From positions 18,618-82,617 of the forward strand of contig JAEWTV010000050.1 in the NCBI GenBank assembly GCA_023397675.1: a stretch of 64,000 nucleotides of DNA, written 5' to 3'. Both the position numbers and the translations under genes were made by a program. Each line of letters opens with the position of its first letter. Position 1 is the first letter of the stretch. This DNA is from Bacillota bacterium. GTDB lineage: Bacteria; Bacillota; Clostridia; Acetivibrionales; JANLFN01. Shown here piece by piece: positions 53,456 through 62,613 of the stretch. The notes under the pieces were generated by a model. It had not been told where the DNA came from. It did no database searches and worked only from the letters and a program-made list of their open reading frames with translations.

Positions 53456-54934
53456 GTGGAAGGGTACGACATTTACCAGCAAATAGCTGAAAGAACTCAG
53501 GGTGATATATACATAGGCGTCGTAGGTCCGGTAAGAACCGGAAAATCTACATTTATAAAAAGATTCATGGATTTGCTCGTTATCCCAAACATAGATAATG
53601 TATACCGCAGGGAAAGAGCTAAGGATGAACTTCCTCAAAGTGCTACCGGACGTACAATAATGACTACCGAGCCGAAGTTTGTGCCAAATGAAGCCGTTGA
53701 AATTACACTTGATGAAAACGTGGATCTTAAGGTCAGGCTTATTGACTGCGTAGGTTACCTTGTAAAGGGTGCGCTTGGCTATATGGAAAATAGTACACCG
53801 AGAATGGTATCAACTCCATGGTTTGATTATCAGATACCTTTTGAAGAAGCTGCCGAATTGGGTACAAAGAAGGTAATAAATGAGCATTCAACAATCGGTC
53901 TTGTAATTACCACAGACGGGACTATCACAGACATAAGCAGGGAAGAATATCTTGAAGCTGAGAAAAGAGTAATTGATGAATTAAAGGGAATAAATAAGCC
54001 TTTCATAATCGTACTCAATTCAGTAAGGCCTTACGATAATGATACAATTGCATTGAAGGAAGAACTTGAGGAAAAGTATAAGGTTCCCGTTATTCCTTTA
54101 AACTGCGCTCAGATGAGAATTGAAGACATAAACAATATAATGGAAAAGGTATTGTTTGAGTTCCCGGTAACTGAAATAGGCATAAACATTCCAAGGTGGA
54201 TAGAAGCCCTTGAAGAGGATTACTGGCTGAGAGTTGATATAATTGATGCCATCAAGGATTCCTTCAGAGGAATTCAGAAAATTCGTGAAATCAAAGGTGC
54301 TGTTTCCAATTTTGATGGATATGAATTTATTAAAAAGGGATATGTAGACAGGGTTAACCTCGGTGAAGGAAATGCGGTAGTTGAGTTGAATACCCCCGAT
54401 AATCTTTTCTACAAGATCCTTAGCGAAACAACAGGTATAGAAATTGAAGGCGACCACAAGCTTATAAGCCTTATGAAGGAGCTTTCACGCACCAAGAAGG
54501 AATATGACAAAATTGAGTATGCCATGCATGAAGTAATGACAAAGGGCTATGGCATTGTACCTCCTCAGATTGAAGAGCTTTCTCTTGAAGAACCTGAAAT
54601 AATCAAACAGGGAAGCAAGTTCGGAGTAAGGCTGAAAGCAAGCGCACCTTCCATACATATGATAAGGGCTGACATAGAGACTGAAATTGCACCGTTGGTA
54701 GGAACTGAAAAACAGTCTGAAGAGTTGGTTAACTATCTGCTCAGTGAGTTTGAAAGTGATACCCGTAAAATATGGGAATCCAACATATTCGGCAAATCAC
54801 TCCATGAACTGGTAAGCGAAGGCCTCCACAACAAGCTGTTCAGGATGCCTGAAGATGCACAGCTCAAGCTTCAGGAAACACTGACGAAGATTATTAATGA
54901 AGGCAGTGGAGGACTAATCTGCATAATACTGTAA
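53456..54934 (+). CDS. spoIVA: Stage IV sporulation protein A (spore coat basement ATPase)
   Basis: 492 residues, identical in length to the Bacillus protein, from the GTG that has AAGGGGGG 7 nt upstream; TTG 53450 abuts that site. The start IYQQIAERTQGDIYIGVV leads into Walker A GPVRTGKST (about 24-32). Walker B, the GTPase-like AAA core and the long C-terminal helical domain are present, ending GGLICIIL, the hydrophobic tail through which SpoIVA engages the forespore membrane partner SpoVM. It polymerises with ATP hydrolysis to form the coat base. It is the clearest sporulation marker in the window. Confidence 0.97.
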   Translation: MEGYDIYQQIAERTQGDIYIGVVGPVRTGKSTFIKRFMDLLVIPNIDNVYRRERAKDELPQSATGRTIMTTEPKFVPNEAVEITLDENVDLKVRLIDCVGYLVKGALGYMENSTPRMVSTPWFDYQIPFEEAAELGTKKVINEHSTIGLVITTDGTITDISREEYLEAEKRVIDELKGINKPFIIVLNSVRPYDNDTIALKEELEEKYKVPVIPLNCAQMRIEDINNIMEKVLFEFPVTEIGINIPRWIEALEEDYWLRVDIIDAIKDSFRGIQKIREIKGAVSNFDGYEFIKKGYVDRVNLGEGNAVVELNTPDNLFYKILSETTGIEIEGDHKLISLMKELSRTKKEYDKIEYAMHEVMTKGYGIVPPQIEELSLEEPEIIKQGSKFGVRLKASAPSIHMIRADIETEIAPLVGTEKQSEELVNYLLSEFESDTRKIWESNIFGKSLHELVSEGLHNKLFRMPEDAQLKLQETLTKIINEGSGGLICIIL

Positions 54935-54954
54935 AGTTGTTTATATAAATGAAA

Positions 54955-54996
54955 CCCGATTGATTGCTTTACAAGGAAATCATCGGGTTTTTTATT
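54955..54996. terminator. Terminator after spoIVA
   Basis: Stem ACCCGATTGATT/AATCATCGGGT (one bulge) with T-run; could also serve the convergent feo operon. Confidence 0.8.
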
Positions 54997-55007
54997 ATGA
55001 TTATAAT

Positions 55008-55166
55008 CTATTTTTTGTTGGTATACTGATTTACTGCACAGGAGGACTTGCTGCACCCAGAACACCCATTGCTGCAGCAGTTTCCTTTCTTATGGCTTTT
55101 ATAGGTTAAATAGCCTACAACTCCAAAAGCTCCAAAAACAACAATAGAAATTATCAGCGTTCCCAT
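55008..55166 (-). CDS. FeoB-associated Cys-rich membrane protein
   Basis: 52 residues. One membrane helix (residues 3-20) is followed by KSHKKGNCCSNGCSGCSKSSC, six cysteines in 14 residues. It matches the small FeoB-associated proteins (often mislabelled virus attachment p12) encoded after feoB in clostridia. Its start overlaps the feoB stop by 13 bp, and GAAGGAGG precedes it. Likely role: handling ferrous iron as it leaves FeoB, which is inference. Confidence 0.88.
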   Translation of the reverse strand: MGTLIISIVVFGAFGVVGYLTYKSHKKGNCCSNGCSGCSKSSCAVNQYTNKK

Positions 55167-57289
55167 GAATATTCCTCCTTCATTTTATAATGTCCTGTCC
55201 TGTGGTTGTATGGCTTGAATAGCATAAAAAGCAATACTGCTGCAACTAACAGGGAGAAAACGAATCCTAGGCTGATACCTTTGCCGGACATTGCCATGCC
55301 AAACTGATAAATTATCAAGGATATGGCATATGCAAAGCCTGTCTGATAGCCTACTGCAAACAAAGTCCATTTCAAACTGCCCATTTCACGCCTTATTGCT
55401 GCTATCGCTGCAATGCATGGAGCACAAAGCAGATTGAAAATAAGGAAGGAATAGGCTGAAAGCTGTGTAAATGAAGCCTGCAAATTGCTCCAAACCTGTG
55501 TACTGTCACTTGATCCATAAAGGACACCGAATGTTCCTACTACATTTTCCTTTGCAGCAATACCTGTAATTGCTGAAACTGTTGGCTTCCAGTCACCCCA
55601 GCCCAGAGGGCTGAATATTGGGGCGATTAATGATCCTATAGATGCAAGTATTGATTTGGAGGCGTCCACCATATGCATAGACCAGTCAAAAGAGCTCAGG
55701 AACCATATAATACCGCTTGCAAGAAAAATCACTGTTCCAGCCTTTTTCAAAAAAGATTTCCCCCTGTCCCAGGTGTGATGCAATACATTTTTCAATCCAG
55801 GTACATGATAGGGTGGAAGCTCCATTACAAATGGTGATGGAATTCCTGTGAATCTCTTTAGCTTCTTTAATATTATTCCCGACATAATGATCGCCGCAAT
55901 TCCGACAAAGTAGGCTGAAGGAGCCACTAATGAAGAACTGGGGAACATTGCTCCTGCAATTAGCGCTATAATCGGAAGCTTTGCAGAGCAGGGAATAAAA
56001 GTAGTTGTAATTATTGTTACTTTACGATCATTCTCATTTTCAATTGTCCTTGAAGCCATAATTCCCGGAACACCACAGCCCGTACCTATCAGTATTGGTA
56101 TAAAGGATTTACCTGAAAGACCAAAGTTACGAAAAACACGGTCAAGTATAAATGCGATTCTTGCCATATAGCCGCAATCCTCTAGAATAGCAAGAAAGAA
56201 AAAGAGTACCAGTATTTGAGGCATAAACCCAAGAACTGATCCTACGCCGCCAACAATACCGTCCAAAATTAAGGATGAAAGCCAAGCGGCACTATGAGCC
56301 GACTCCAAAAGACTTTGCAATCCAGGAGTTATAAGTTTTCCGAACAGAACATCATTAACCCAGTTTGATCCCCATTTTCCAACGGTTGAAATGGATAAAT
56401 AGTATAAAACAAACATTACAACTGCAAATACCGGAATTGCAAGTATCCGGTTTGTAACGATATTATCTATTTTTTGTGTAGTTGTGGTCTTTGTTTTGCT
56501 GCTTTTTTGGACGCATTTCCTTATTACCGAATCAATGTAAGCATAGCGTTCATTTATAATTATGCTTTCACTGTCGTCGTCCTGACTGTCCTCGCAGTCT
56601 TTGATTATGGTTTTAAGCCGGGCTTTCTCGTCTTCTGACAGGCCAATTTGCTCAAGAACCTTTTCATCACGTTCAAAAACCTTGACTGTGAACCATCTCG
56701 AGCTTTGTTCATTGATACAAGGTTCTATTATTATATTTATTTTACTGAGGGCACTTTCAATTTCAGATGAAAAAATGTGTGAAGCTTTATTAGGAGTTGA
56801 TTGCTTTAGAGTTTCCAACGCTTTCTCTATAGCTTCCATACATCCTTCGTCCTTAAGAGCTGAAGTTTCAATAACCTGGCAGCCCAGTTTTTTACTGAGA
56901 GTTTCAATGTCTATTGAATCACCTTTTTTACGGACTATATCCATCATATTCAGCGCCACTATTATTGGAATATCGAGTTCCATAAGCTGTGTCGTTAGAT
57001 ACAGGTTGCGTTCTATATTGGTAGAATCAATTATATCAATGATTGCGTCGGGCTTTTCTGTAATGAGATAGTTCCTTGTAACCATCTCTTCCATAGTATA
57101 TGGCGAAAGTGAATAAATGCCCGGTAAATCTATAATTTCTATATCCTTATTTGCTTTCAGCTTACCTTCTTTTTTTTCAACGGTTACTCCTGGCCAGTTT
57201 CCAACGTACTGGGAACTTCCTGTCAGGCTGTTAAACATAGTTGTTTTACCGCAATTGGGGTTTCCTGCAAGTGCGATTTTTATACTCAT
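55154..57289 (-). CDS. feoB: Ferrous iron transporter FeoB
   Basis: 711 residues from the second ATG, which has AAGGTGG at a good distance; the first (57295) is too close. The N-terminal GTPase has G1 GNPNCGKTT, G3 DLPGIYSL and G4 NMMD. A helical linker follows, then the membrane part with two Gate motifs, including GTGCGVPGIMASR and ITTTFIPCSAKLP. It imports Fe(II) under anoxic conditions. Upstream is feoA and a DtxR-like operator (57308-57323); downstream is a Cys-rich partner. Confidence 0.97.
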   Translation of the reverse strand: MSIKIALAGNPNCGKTTMFNSLTGSSQYVGNWPGVTVEKKEGKLKANKDIEIIDLPGIYSLSPYTMEEMVTRNYLITEKPDAIIDIIDSTNIERNLYLTTQLMELDIPIIVALNMMDIVRKKGDSIDIETLSKKLGCQVIETSALKDEGCMEAIEKALETLKQSTPNKASHIFSSEIESALSKINIIIEPCINEQSSRWFTVKVFERDEKVLEQIGLSEDEKARLKTIIKDCEDSQDDDSESIIINERYAYIDSVIRKCVQKSSKTKTTTTQKIDNIVTNRILAIPVFAVVMFVLYYLSISTVGKWGSNWVNDVLFGKLITPGLQSLLESAHSAAWLSSLILDGIVGGVGSVLGFMPQILVLFFFLAILEDCGYMARIAFILDRVFRNFGLSGKSFIPILIGTGCGVPGIMASRTIENENDRKVTIITTTFIPCSAKLPIIALIAGAMFPSSSLVAPSAYFVGIAAIIMSGIILKKLKRFTGIPSPFVMELPPYHVPGLKNVLHHTWDRGKSFLKKAGTVIFLASGIIWFLSSFDWSMHMVDASKSILASIGSLIAPIFSPLGWGDWKPTVSAITGIAAKENVVGTFGVLYGSSDSTQVWSNLQASFTQLSAYSFLIFNLLCAPCIAAIAAIRREMGSLKWTLFAVGYQTGFAYAISLIIYQFGMAMSGKGISLGFVFSLLVAAVLLFMLFKPYNHRTGHYKMKEEYSWER

Positions 57290-57307
57290 ATACATCCCAC
57301 CTTACTA

Positions 57308-57323
57308 GTTAGTTTCGACTAAC
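57308..57323. promoter_or_regulatory. feo box 1: palindromic operator between feoA and feoB
   Basis: GTTAGTTTCGACTAAC, sharing GTTAG and CTAAC arms with two boxes upstream of feoA. It lies about 18 bp before the feoB start. Confidence 0.75.
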
Positions 57324-57368
57324 CATGCTGTCAAAAATAAGCAGCCATTGCGACTGCAGATCATTTTA

Positions 57369-57590
57369 TTAAATTACTTCTATCATCTCGGCATCTTCTT
57401 TACGAAGACTTAATTCATAGTCTCTTACATTAATCTGTACCGGATCTCCTAAAGGTGCAACCTTTCTTACAAAGATTTCAGCTCCTTTGGTAATTCCCAT
57501 ATCCATAAACCTTCTTTTAACCGGTCCTTCGCCGTGAAGCTTGACGACTGTTACTGTTTCTCCACATTTTATTGTCTTCAATGTTCTCAT
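57369..57590 (-). CDS. feoA: Ferrous iron transport protein FeoA
   Basis: 73 residues with the SH3-like FeoA fold: TLKTIKCGETVTVVKLHGEGPVKRRFMDMGI, then GAEIFVRKVAPLGDPVQI and the final YELSLRKEDAEMIEVI. FeoA supports FeoB function at the membrane. GGGAGG lies before the ATG. Two DtxR-like operator boxes sit immediately upstream, so the operon is probably repressed in high iron. Confidence 0.95.
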   Translation of the reverse strand: MRTLKTIKCGETVTVVKLHGEGPVKRRFMDMGITKGAEIFVRKVAPLGDPVQINVRDYELSLRKEDAEMIEVI

Positions 57591-57636
57591 TTTTTCAACC
57601 TCCCAACTAATGGTGCCGAGTTCTTATTTCTTGTTA

Positions 57637-57652
57637 GTTAGCTTAAACTAAC
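57637..57652. promoter_or_regulatory. feo box 2: operator upstream of feoA
   Basis: GTTAGCTTAAACTAAC, same consensus as boxes 1 and 3, 47 bp before the feoA start. Confidence 0.75.
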
Positions 57653-57671
57653 TACTACTGAAAATTAATGA

Positions 57672-57687
57672 GTTAGTTTCAACTAAC
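57672..57687. promoter_or_regulatory. feo box 3: operator upstream of feoA
   Basis: GTTAGTTTCAACTAAC, 35 bp from box 2 (centre to centre), in the divergent region between feoA and the DtxR-family regulator gene. Either gene could be affected. Confidence 0.75.
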
Positions 57688-57805
57688 TCTAATCAATTTG
57701 ATTATAGCACCCTGTATTTTTGGTGTCAATAACAAATTGAATTTGCTTGAAAAAGTAAGTAGACTTTGATAACATTGAAAAAGATAAGAGGAAGAGGTGG
57801 AATTA

Positions 57806-58174
57806 TTGAAAATTCAGGAGTCAGCTGAAAACTATCTTGAAACTATTCTGGTATTACAAAAACGCAAGGGACAGGTACGTTCAATTGATATTGCAAATGA
57901 ACTGAATTTTTCAAAACCCAGTATAAGTAATGCAATGAAGCAGTTCCGTGAAAATGGGTATATAATTGTTGATGAAGACGGATATATCACTCTTACGGAG
58001 AATGGTCATAAGATAGCAGAAAATGTATATGAAAGACATCTCATACTAACGAGGTTTTTAATGACTCTTGGTGTGTGTGAAGAAACCGCAAAGGAAGATG
58101 CCTGCCGCATAGAACATGTTATCAGTAAGGAGAGCTTTGAAAAGATAAAGAACAGCTGTGGTAAAAACACCTGA
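57806..58174 (+). CDS. DtxR/MntR-family metal-dependent regulator
   Basis: 122 residues from the TTG with GAGGTGG 5 nt upstream; GTG 57797 lies inside it. The helix-turn-helix SIDIANELNFSKPSISNAMKQFRENGYI is followed by the dimerisation and metal domain: metal-ligand-like residues in AENVYERHLILTRFLMTLGV and EEDACRIEHVISKESFEKI (Cys, Glu and His of the DtxR/MntR set). There is no SH3 domain, as in MntR. Its divergent position to feoA and the three palindromes suggest it is the iron-dependent feo repressor. Confidence 0.9.
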   Translation: MKIQESAENYLETILVLQKRKGQVRSIDIANELNFSKPSISNAMKQFRENGYIIVDEDGYITLTENGHKIAENVYERHLILTRFLMTLGVCEETAKEDACRIEHVISKESFEKIKNSCGKNT

Positions 58175-58291
58175 TGTTCTCTTTGAAGTGCCTAATTATA
58201 AGACAATTCTTGAGTTTTTATTTATTAAATGCATCACGCCTCATTCCGAAAATTTTCTAAAGAATTTCCTACAATGATGAATATATAAGTG

Positions 58292-58319
58292 TTGTAATTG
58301 AGAAAATTTATGATATATT
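58292..58319 (+). promoter_or_regulatory. Possible promoter of the phosphoglucomutase gene
   Basis: TTGTAA (58292-58297) and TATATT (58314-58319) lie 16 bp apart, about 30 bp before the start codon. Moderate match to the vegetative consensus. Confidence 0.4.
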
Positions 58320-58350
58320 ATATGTTATGAAATTAACAGGGAGGGACAAT

Positions 58351-60090
58351 ATGTCAAGTTTTGATACATATAAATTATGGAAAGATAATTACTATTTTGA
58401 CAAAAACACAAGGGAAGAACTTGAAAAAATAAAAGACAATCCTTCTGAAATTGAAGAAAGATTCTATAAGGATCTTGAATTCGGTACAGGTGGTTTAAGA
58501 GGTATAATTGGAGCCGGTACCAACAGAATGAACATATATACAGTTCGTAAAGCCACTCAGGGTATTGCAAGCTGTATTTCCCAAAAGGGAGATATCGCAA
58601 AGAAAAAGGGAGTTGTTATTGCACATGACCCAAGACGTATGTCGAGGGAATTTGCTGTTGAGGCAGCTAAGGTACTTGCTGCAAATGGCATTAAAGCTTA
58701 TCTTTTTGATGAACTAAGACCTACACCAGAGCTTTCATTTGCGGTTAGATTTTTAAAGGCTTCAATGGGAATCAATATAACTGCAAGCCACAATCCAAAA
58801 GAATACAATGGTTATAAGGTTTATGGTGAGGATGGTGGACAGCTGCCATTGGAAGAATCCAATATAGTTTTGGATGAAATGAATAAAATTCAGGATATAA
58901 CAACAATTAGGGCAATGGACGAGAAAGAAGCCTTAAACAGCGGTCTTCTTGAAATTATCGGTAGTAAAATAGATGATGAATATATAGCAAGACTAAAAAC
59001 TTTGAGTATCAATCCTGAACTTGTTGAAAAGGTTTCAGACAATTTCAAGATAGTATATACTCCTATTCATGGTACGGGGAATAAGCTTGTCAGAAGAATA
59101 CTTAATGAAATAGGCTTTAAAAATGTACTTGTTGTAAAGGAACAGGAGCAGCCGGATACTGAATTTTCAACAGTAAAGTCGCCTAATCCTGAAAACAGGG
59201 AAGCCTTTAATATTGCAATAGAGCTTGCAAGGAAAGAAAACGTTGATCTCATAATAGGTACCGATCCTGATTGCGACAGGGTTGGAATAATTGTAAGAGA
59301 CAGTAGAAATGAATATGTTACTTTATCAGGTAACCAGACTGGCTGTCTTATGATGGAATATATTCTCTCTCAAAAGAAGGAAAAAAACCAGCTTCCTGAA
59401 AGCGGATTTGTAGTCAAGTCAATTGTTTCAACCGAGCTTGCAAAGAAGATTGCTCAAAATTATAACACCGAGCTCATGGATGTTCTTACAGGGTTCAAAT
59501 TTATCGGTGAGAAAATCAAACTGCTTGATGAGCAGGGAGACAGGAAGTTCCTGTTTGGTTTTGAGGAGAGTTATGGTTATCTGGCAGGAACCTTTGCAAG
59601 GGATAAGGATGGAGTAGTTGCATCCATGATTATAGCAGAAATGGCAGCTTACTACTATTCCCGTGGAATGTCCTTATACGAAGGTTTACAGGAAATTTAC
59701 AAGAAGTATGGATTCTTCATTGAAACAATTACTTCATATACACTTGAAGGAAAAGAAGGCATTGAAAAAATTAAGGGTACCTTGCTCAAGCTTAGAGAGG
59801 ACAACATTGTTGATTTTAATGGCTCAAAGGTTGGAATACTGAGGGATTACCTATCAGGACAGAAATATATCGTTTCTGAAGGAAAGAGGGAACAGTTGGA
59901 CCTTCCAAAATCTGATGTGCTTTATTATGAGATGCAGGATGGTTCATGGTTCTGTATTAGACCATCAGGAACTGAACCGAAGATAAAGATTTACTTTGGG
60001 GTGTCTGACTCCAATAAAGACAATGCTGATAAGAAAATGAACATTCTGAAGGAAAATGTACTTGAAATAATAAACAAACTTCTTAAATAA
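58351..60090 (+). CDS. pgcA: Phosphoglucomutase/phosphomannomutase, PgcA-like
   Basis: 579 residues from the ATG after GGGAGGG; ATG 58327 lies further from that site. The alpha-D-phosphohexomutase domains are all there: GTGGLRGIIGAGTNRMN (about 48), catalytic serine loop TASHNPKEYNG (about 148), metal-binding GTDPDCDRVGI (about 304), sugar-binding GFEESYGY (about 405) and phosphate-binding RPSGTEPKIKIY (about 544). It interconverts glucose-1- and glucose-6-phosphate. The symbol follows the Bacillus enzyme of the same length. A terminator follows. Confidence 0.94.
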   Translation: MSSFDTYKLWKDNYYFDKNTREELEKIKDNPSEIEERFYKDLEFGTGGLRGIIGAGTNRMNIYTVRKATQGIASCISQKGDIAKKKGVVIAHDPRRMSREFAVEAAKVLAANGIKAYLFDELRPTPELSFAVRFLKASMGINITASHNPKEYNGYKVYGEDGGQLPLEESNIVLDEMNKIQDITTIRAMDEKEALNSGLLEIIGSKIDDEYIARLKTLSINPELVEKVSDNFKIVYTPIHGTGNKLVRRILNEIGFKNVLVVKEQEQPDTEFSTVKSPNPENREAFNIAIELARKENVDLIIGTDPDCDRVGIIVRDSRNEYVTLSGNQTGCLMMEYILSQKKEKNQLPESGFVVKSIVSTELAKKIAQNYNTELMDVLTGFKFIGEKIKLLDEQGDRKFLFGFEESYGYLAGTFARDKDGVVASMIIAEMAAYYYSRGMSLYEGLQEIYKKYGFFIETITSYTLEGKEGIEKIKGTLLKLREDNIVDFNGSKVGILRDYLSGQKYIVSEGKREQLDLPKSDVLYYEMQDGSWFCIRPSGTEPKIKIYFGVSDSNKDNADKKMNILKENVLEIINKLLK

Positions 60091-60103
60091 ATCGTATGTA
60101 TCA

Positions 60104-60130
60104 AAAACGGGCATATAGCCCGTTTTTTGT
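60104..60130. terminator. Terminator between convergent genes
   Basis: Stem AAACGGGC/GCCCGTTT with a 4-nt loop and a T-run. Confidence 0.85.
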
Positions 60131-60133
60131 GTT

Positions 60134-60766
60134 TCAAATATATTTTATTATTCCTGGGATTGCCCTGTATCTTGAGGCTATCTCCTCAATTATTCTGCTG
60201 CAATTATGGTTATCACTGTCATTTGTCTGGTCAGAACATTTTATACATATATCCATATTAACAGCGGCACATATATGACATGGTTTCTTGCCGCGTGAAA
60301 GACCTGTGAAGATACCTTCAAGTACTTCGTAATTTGAGACAGTTACTTCCTGACTAAGGGAGGTGAAGTGCTTAAAGTATTTTTTATCATTTAACCTTTC
60401 AAATTCACTGCAGGGTGTTTTAAAGATCCATGGTAGGTTGCCTGAGCTTTCAGCGTTGCTCGCAGCAAAGGAAAAGGTGCCAGGAAGAAGATAACTGCAT
60501 TCGGCATAAGTTCTTTCGGAGCACTTAAAACAGTATTCATGGCAGGAGGACTTTGAAAGGTGCGAGCAAAAAGCACAGCACATGAAGTATTCTCCCAGGT
60601 GCAGCCGGTATATTTCAGGGCCTATTGAATTTTCAAATTCCTTCTTATACTCTGTATCCTCATCACTGATTCCTTTTATCATTTTCTGCATCCGGGAAGT
60701 TATTGCATCCGGAAGTGTTATCCTATTAATTGTATTTTTGAACTTTTTAATAATTTGTTTGTTCAT
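60134..60766 (-). CDS. Cys-rich protein of unknown function
   Basis: 210 residues. A helical N-terminus (1-45) is followed by a Cys-dense region: FMCCAFCSHLSKSSCHEYCFKCSERTYAEC (about 61-90), then KPCHICAAVNMDICIKCSDQ (about 160-180) and a final NCSRIIEEIA. At least twelve cysteines suggest several metal sites or an Fe-S cluster. There is no signal peptide. An AAAGGT lies before the ATG. I do not recognise the family and the neighbours give no hint. Confidence 0.7.
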   Translation of the reverse strand: MNKQIIKKFKNTINRITLPDAITSRMQKMIKGISDEDTEYKKEFENSIGPEIYRLHLGEYFMCCAFCSHLSKSSCHEYCFKCSERTYAECSYLLPGTFSFAASNAESSGNLPWIFKTPCSEFERLNDKKYFKHFTSLSQEVTVSNYEVLEGIFTGLSRGKKPCHICAAVNMDICIKCSDQTNDSDNHNCSRIIEEIASRYRAIPGIIKYI

Positions 60767-61219
60767 TTAGCTTACCTTTCTTAACATGTTATCATTGGTT
60801 AAAAATGTAAAAACTACAAACCTATTTTAACATAATATCCGCTTAACAACCGTTCAAATTGGATTTGAACAAAATTAAGACTTATTATTGTAGCAGATTT
60901 ATTATATCTACAAATAATTCGGGTGAGTTCTGTAGAATGATGTTAAAGTATGAATGTTTGTGAGGGGAAATAGTCTGTATAGGGCTGTAGTCCTAAAGAA
61001 AGCAATACCATAATAGGTCTTACGGTGGAATATCACATAAATATGCCAAAAACCTTTAAAATAAGTGCTAATAATGAAGGAATTTGCCAAAGTGTGTCGA
61101 ATGTGTTTATAGTGGTTTTATTGGTAATTCCGGTTATATCTGAGGTAAAGCAGGCCATATATTGAAATACGTAAAAAAGGATTTAAACGTATACTTAAGA
61201 TAATACTACGGAGGGTCAA
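60767..61219. other. 453-bp spacer between divergent genes
   Basis: AT-rich with no convincing gene. It holds a perfect inverted repeat at 60852-60870 (8-bp arms GTTCAAAT/ATTTGAAC, 3-bp centre), a candidate operator for either flanking gene. No tRNA, riboswitch or clear promoter is seen. Confidence 0.5.
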
Positions 61220-62299
61220 ATGAGGAAAGTTCATATAGACAACCTTGTACCGGGAGCGATACTTGCCAGACCTATTTATACAACAGAGGGAAGAATACTG
61301 CTTTCAGAAGGAATAACGTTAAAGCAGGCATATATCAATAAAATTCATATGAACTCCATTTACGAAATATATATTGAAGATGAGATGTCATCAGGTGTGG
61401 ATGTTCAGGATATAATTCTTGAACAGACAAGGAATGAAGCAAAACAGCTTGTCAGAGATTTCATGTCAAATACTACTCTTTCAAAAACACTTAATTCAGA
61501 AGAAATCAAGGCTCTAATAGATAATATAATAAATCAGTTGCTTGAAAATGATGAAATCATTATCAATCTGTCTGACATTAAATCTGTAGATGATTATACA
61601 TTTGAGCACTCTGTAAATGTATGTATAATATCACTGGTTATAGGAATGGGTTTAGGTTACACACGTCCGAAACTCAAAGACCTCGGGGTGGGCGCCATAC
61701 TTCATGATATAGGCAAGCTGAGAATACCTGCCGAGATCCTTAAGAAACCGTCTCAACTAACAGTACAGGAATTTGAGGAAATTAAGAAGCATTCCTATTA
61801 CGGTTATGAAATACTAAAGAAAAATCCGAGATTAAGTATGGTATCGTCGTTTATTGCATTGGGACATCACGAACGTTTTGATGGAAGCGGATATCCTCTG
61901 CAGCTTAAGGGCGAAAATATTCACCAGTGTGCAAGGATAGTGGCAGTAGCTGATGTATTTGATGCATTGTCTTCTGACCGGGTATACAGAAAAAAACTTA
62001 GGCCGCATGAGGTGATAGAATACATAACTTCTCTTGGAAGCCATCATTTTGATCCTGAGATTGTTGAAAGCTTTATAAAGTACGTTGCTCTTTATCCTGC
62101 CGGAACCGGAGCTGTTCTTAACACAATGGAAAAGGTTCTTGTTGTCAAAGACAACAGGAATTTTCCTACCAAGCCTGTTGTAAGAGTTATTTATTCGGCA
62201 GACGGAATAATGCTTGATGAGCCATATGAAATAGATTTGTCCGAAAGAAATGATATATTCATCAATGATGCATATGAATTGGGAAATTTAGATATGTAA
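61220..62299 (+). CDS. HD-GYP domain protein, probable c-di-GMP phosphodiesterase
   Basis: 359 residues. Residues 1-120 carry a DUF3391-like N-terminus (VPGAILARPIYTTEGRILLSEG). The HD-GYP domain is complete: H130, HD pair in LHDIGKLRIP (162-170), HHERFDGSGYP (216-226), followed by RIVAVADVFDALSSDR. These are the metal ligands and the GYP signature of the family that degrades cyclic di-GMP. The C-terminal 70 residues are beta-rich. CGGAGGG precedes the ATG. A tRNA gene follows. Confidence 0.94.
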   Translation: MRKVHIDNLVPGAILARPIYTTEGRILLSEGITLKQAYINKIHMNSIYEIYIEDEMSSGVDVQDIILEQTRNEAKQLVRDFMSNTTLSKTLNSEEIKALIDNIINQLLENDEIIINLSDIKSVDDYTFEHSVNVCIISLVIGMGLGYTRPKLKDLGVGAILHDIGKLRIPAEILKKPSQLTVQEFEEIKKHSYYGYEILKKNPRLSMVSSFIALGHHERFDGSGYPLQLKGENIHQCARIVAVADVFDALSSDRVYRKKLRPHEVIEYITSLGSHHFDPEIVESFIKYVALYPAGTGAVLNTMEKVLVVKDNRNFPTKPVVRVIYSADGIMLDEPYEIDLSERNDIFINDAYELGNLDM

Positions 62300-62354
62300 A
62301 GTAATATCATGTATAAATGACCAAAAATTAATTTTAAAAAATAAGTAAAAACAG

Positions 62355-62383
62355 TTGACAACTTGGGTATCAGCTTTTATAAT
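62355..62383 (+). promoter_or_regulatory. Consensus promoter of tRNA-Lys
   Basis: TTGACA (62355-62360) and TATAAT (62378-62383) with a 17-bp spacer, 25 bp before the tRNA. Confidence 0.85.
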
Positions 62384-62408
62384 ATACAAGTATCGTTCAG
62401 TTAGTTAT

Positions 62409-62484
62409 GCGCCATTAGCTCAGTTGGTAGAGCACCTGACTCTTAATCAGGGTGTCCTGGGTTCGAGTCCCCGATGGCGCACCA
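62409..62484 (+). tRNA. tRNA-Lys (anticodon CTT)
   Basis: 76 nt including an encoded CCA end. Acceptor stem GCGCCAT/ATGGCGC with discriminator A; D-arm GCTC...GAGC; anticodon stem CCTGA/TCAGG around loop CTCTTAA, giving anticodon CTT (reads AAG); T-arm CTGGG/CCCCG-type with GTTCGAG loop. Confidence 0.97.
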
Positions 62485-62491
62485 GTAAAGT

Positions 62492-62530
62492 AAAGGGTTG
62501 TAGATTTCAAAATCTACAACCCTTTATCAT
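62492..62530 (+). terminator. Terminator after tRNA-Lys
   Basis: A 16-bp stem (62492-62507 with 62510-62525) ending in a T-containing tail, 8 bp after the tRNA. Confidence 0.75.
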
Positions 62531-62613
62531 TTTATGCCTCTTGTTTGTATTAATCCCAAGGGTAGCAGCAAGTATAACTACGACAGTACAATCGATTGGT
62601 ACTGGATCTGGGC

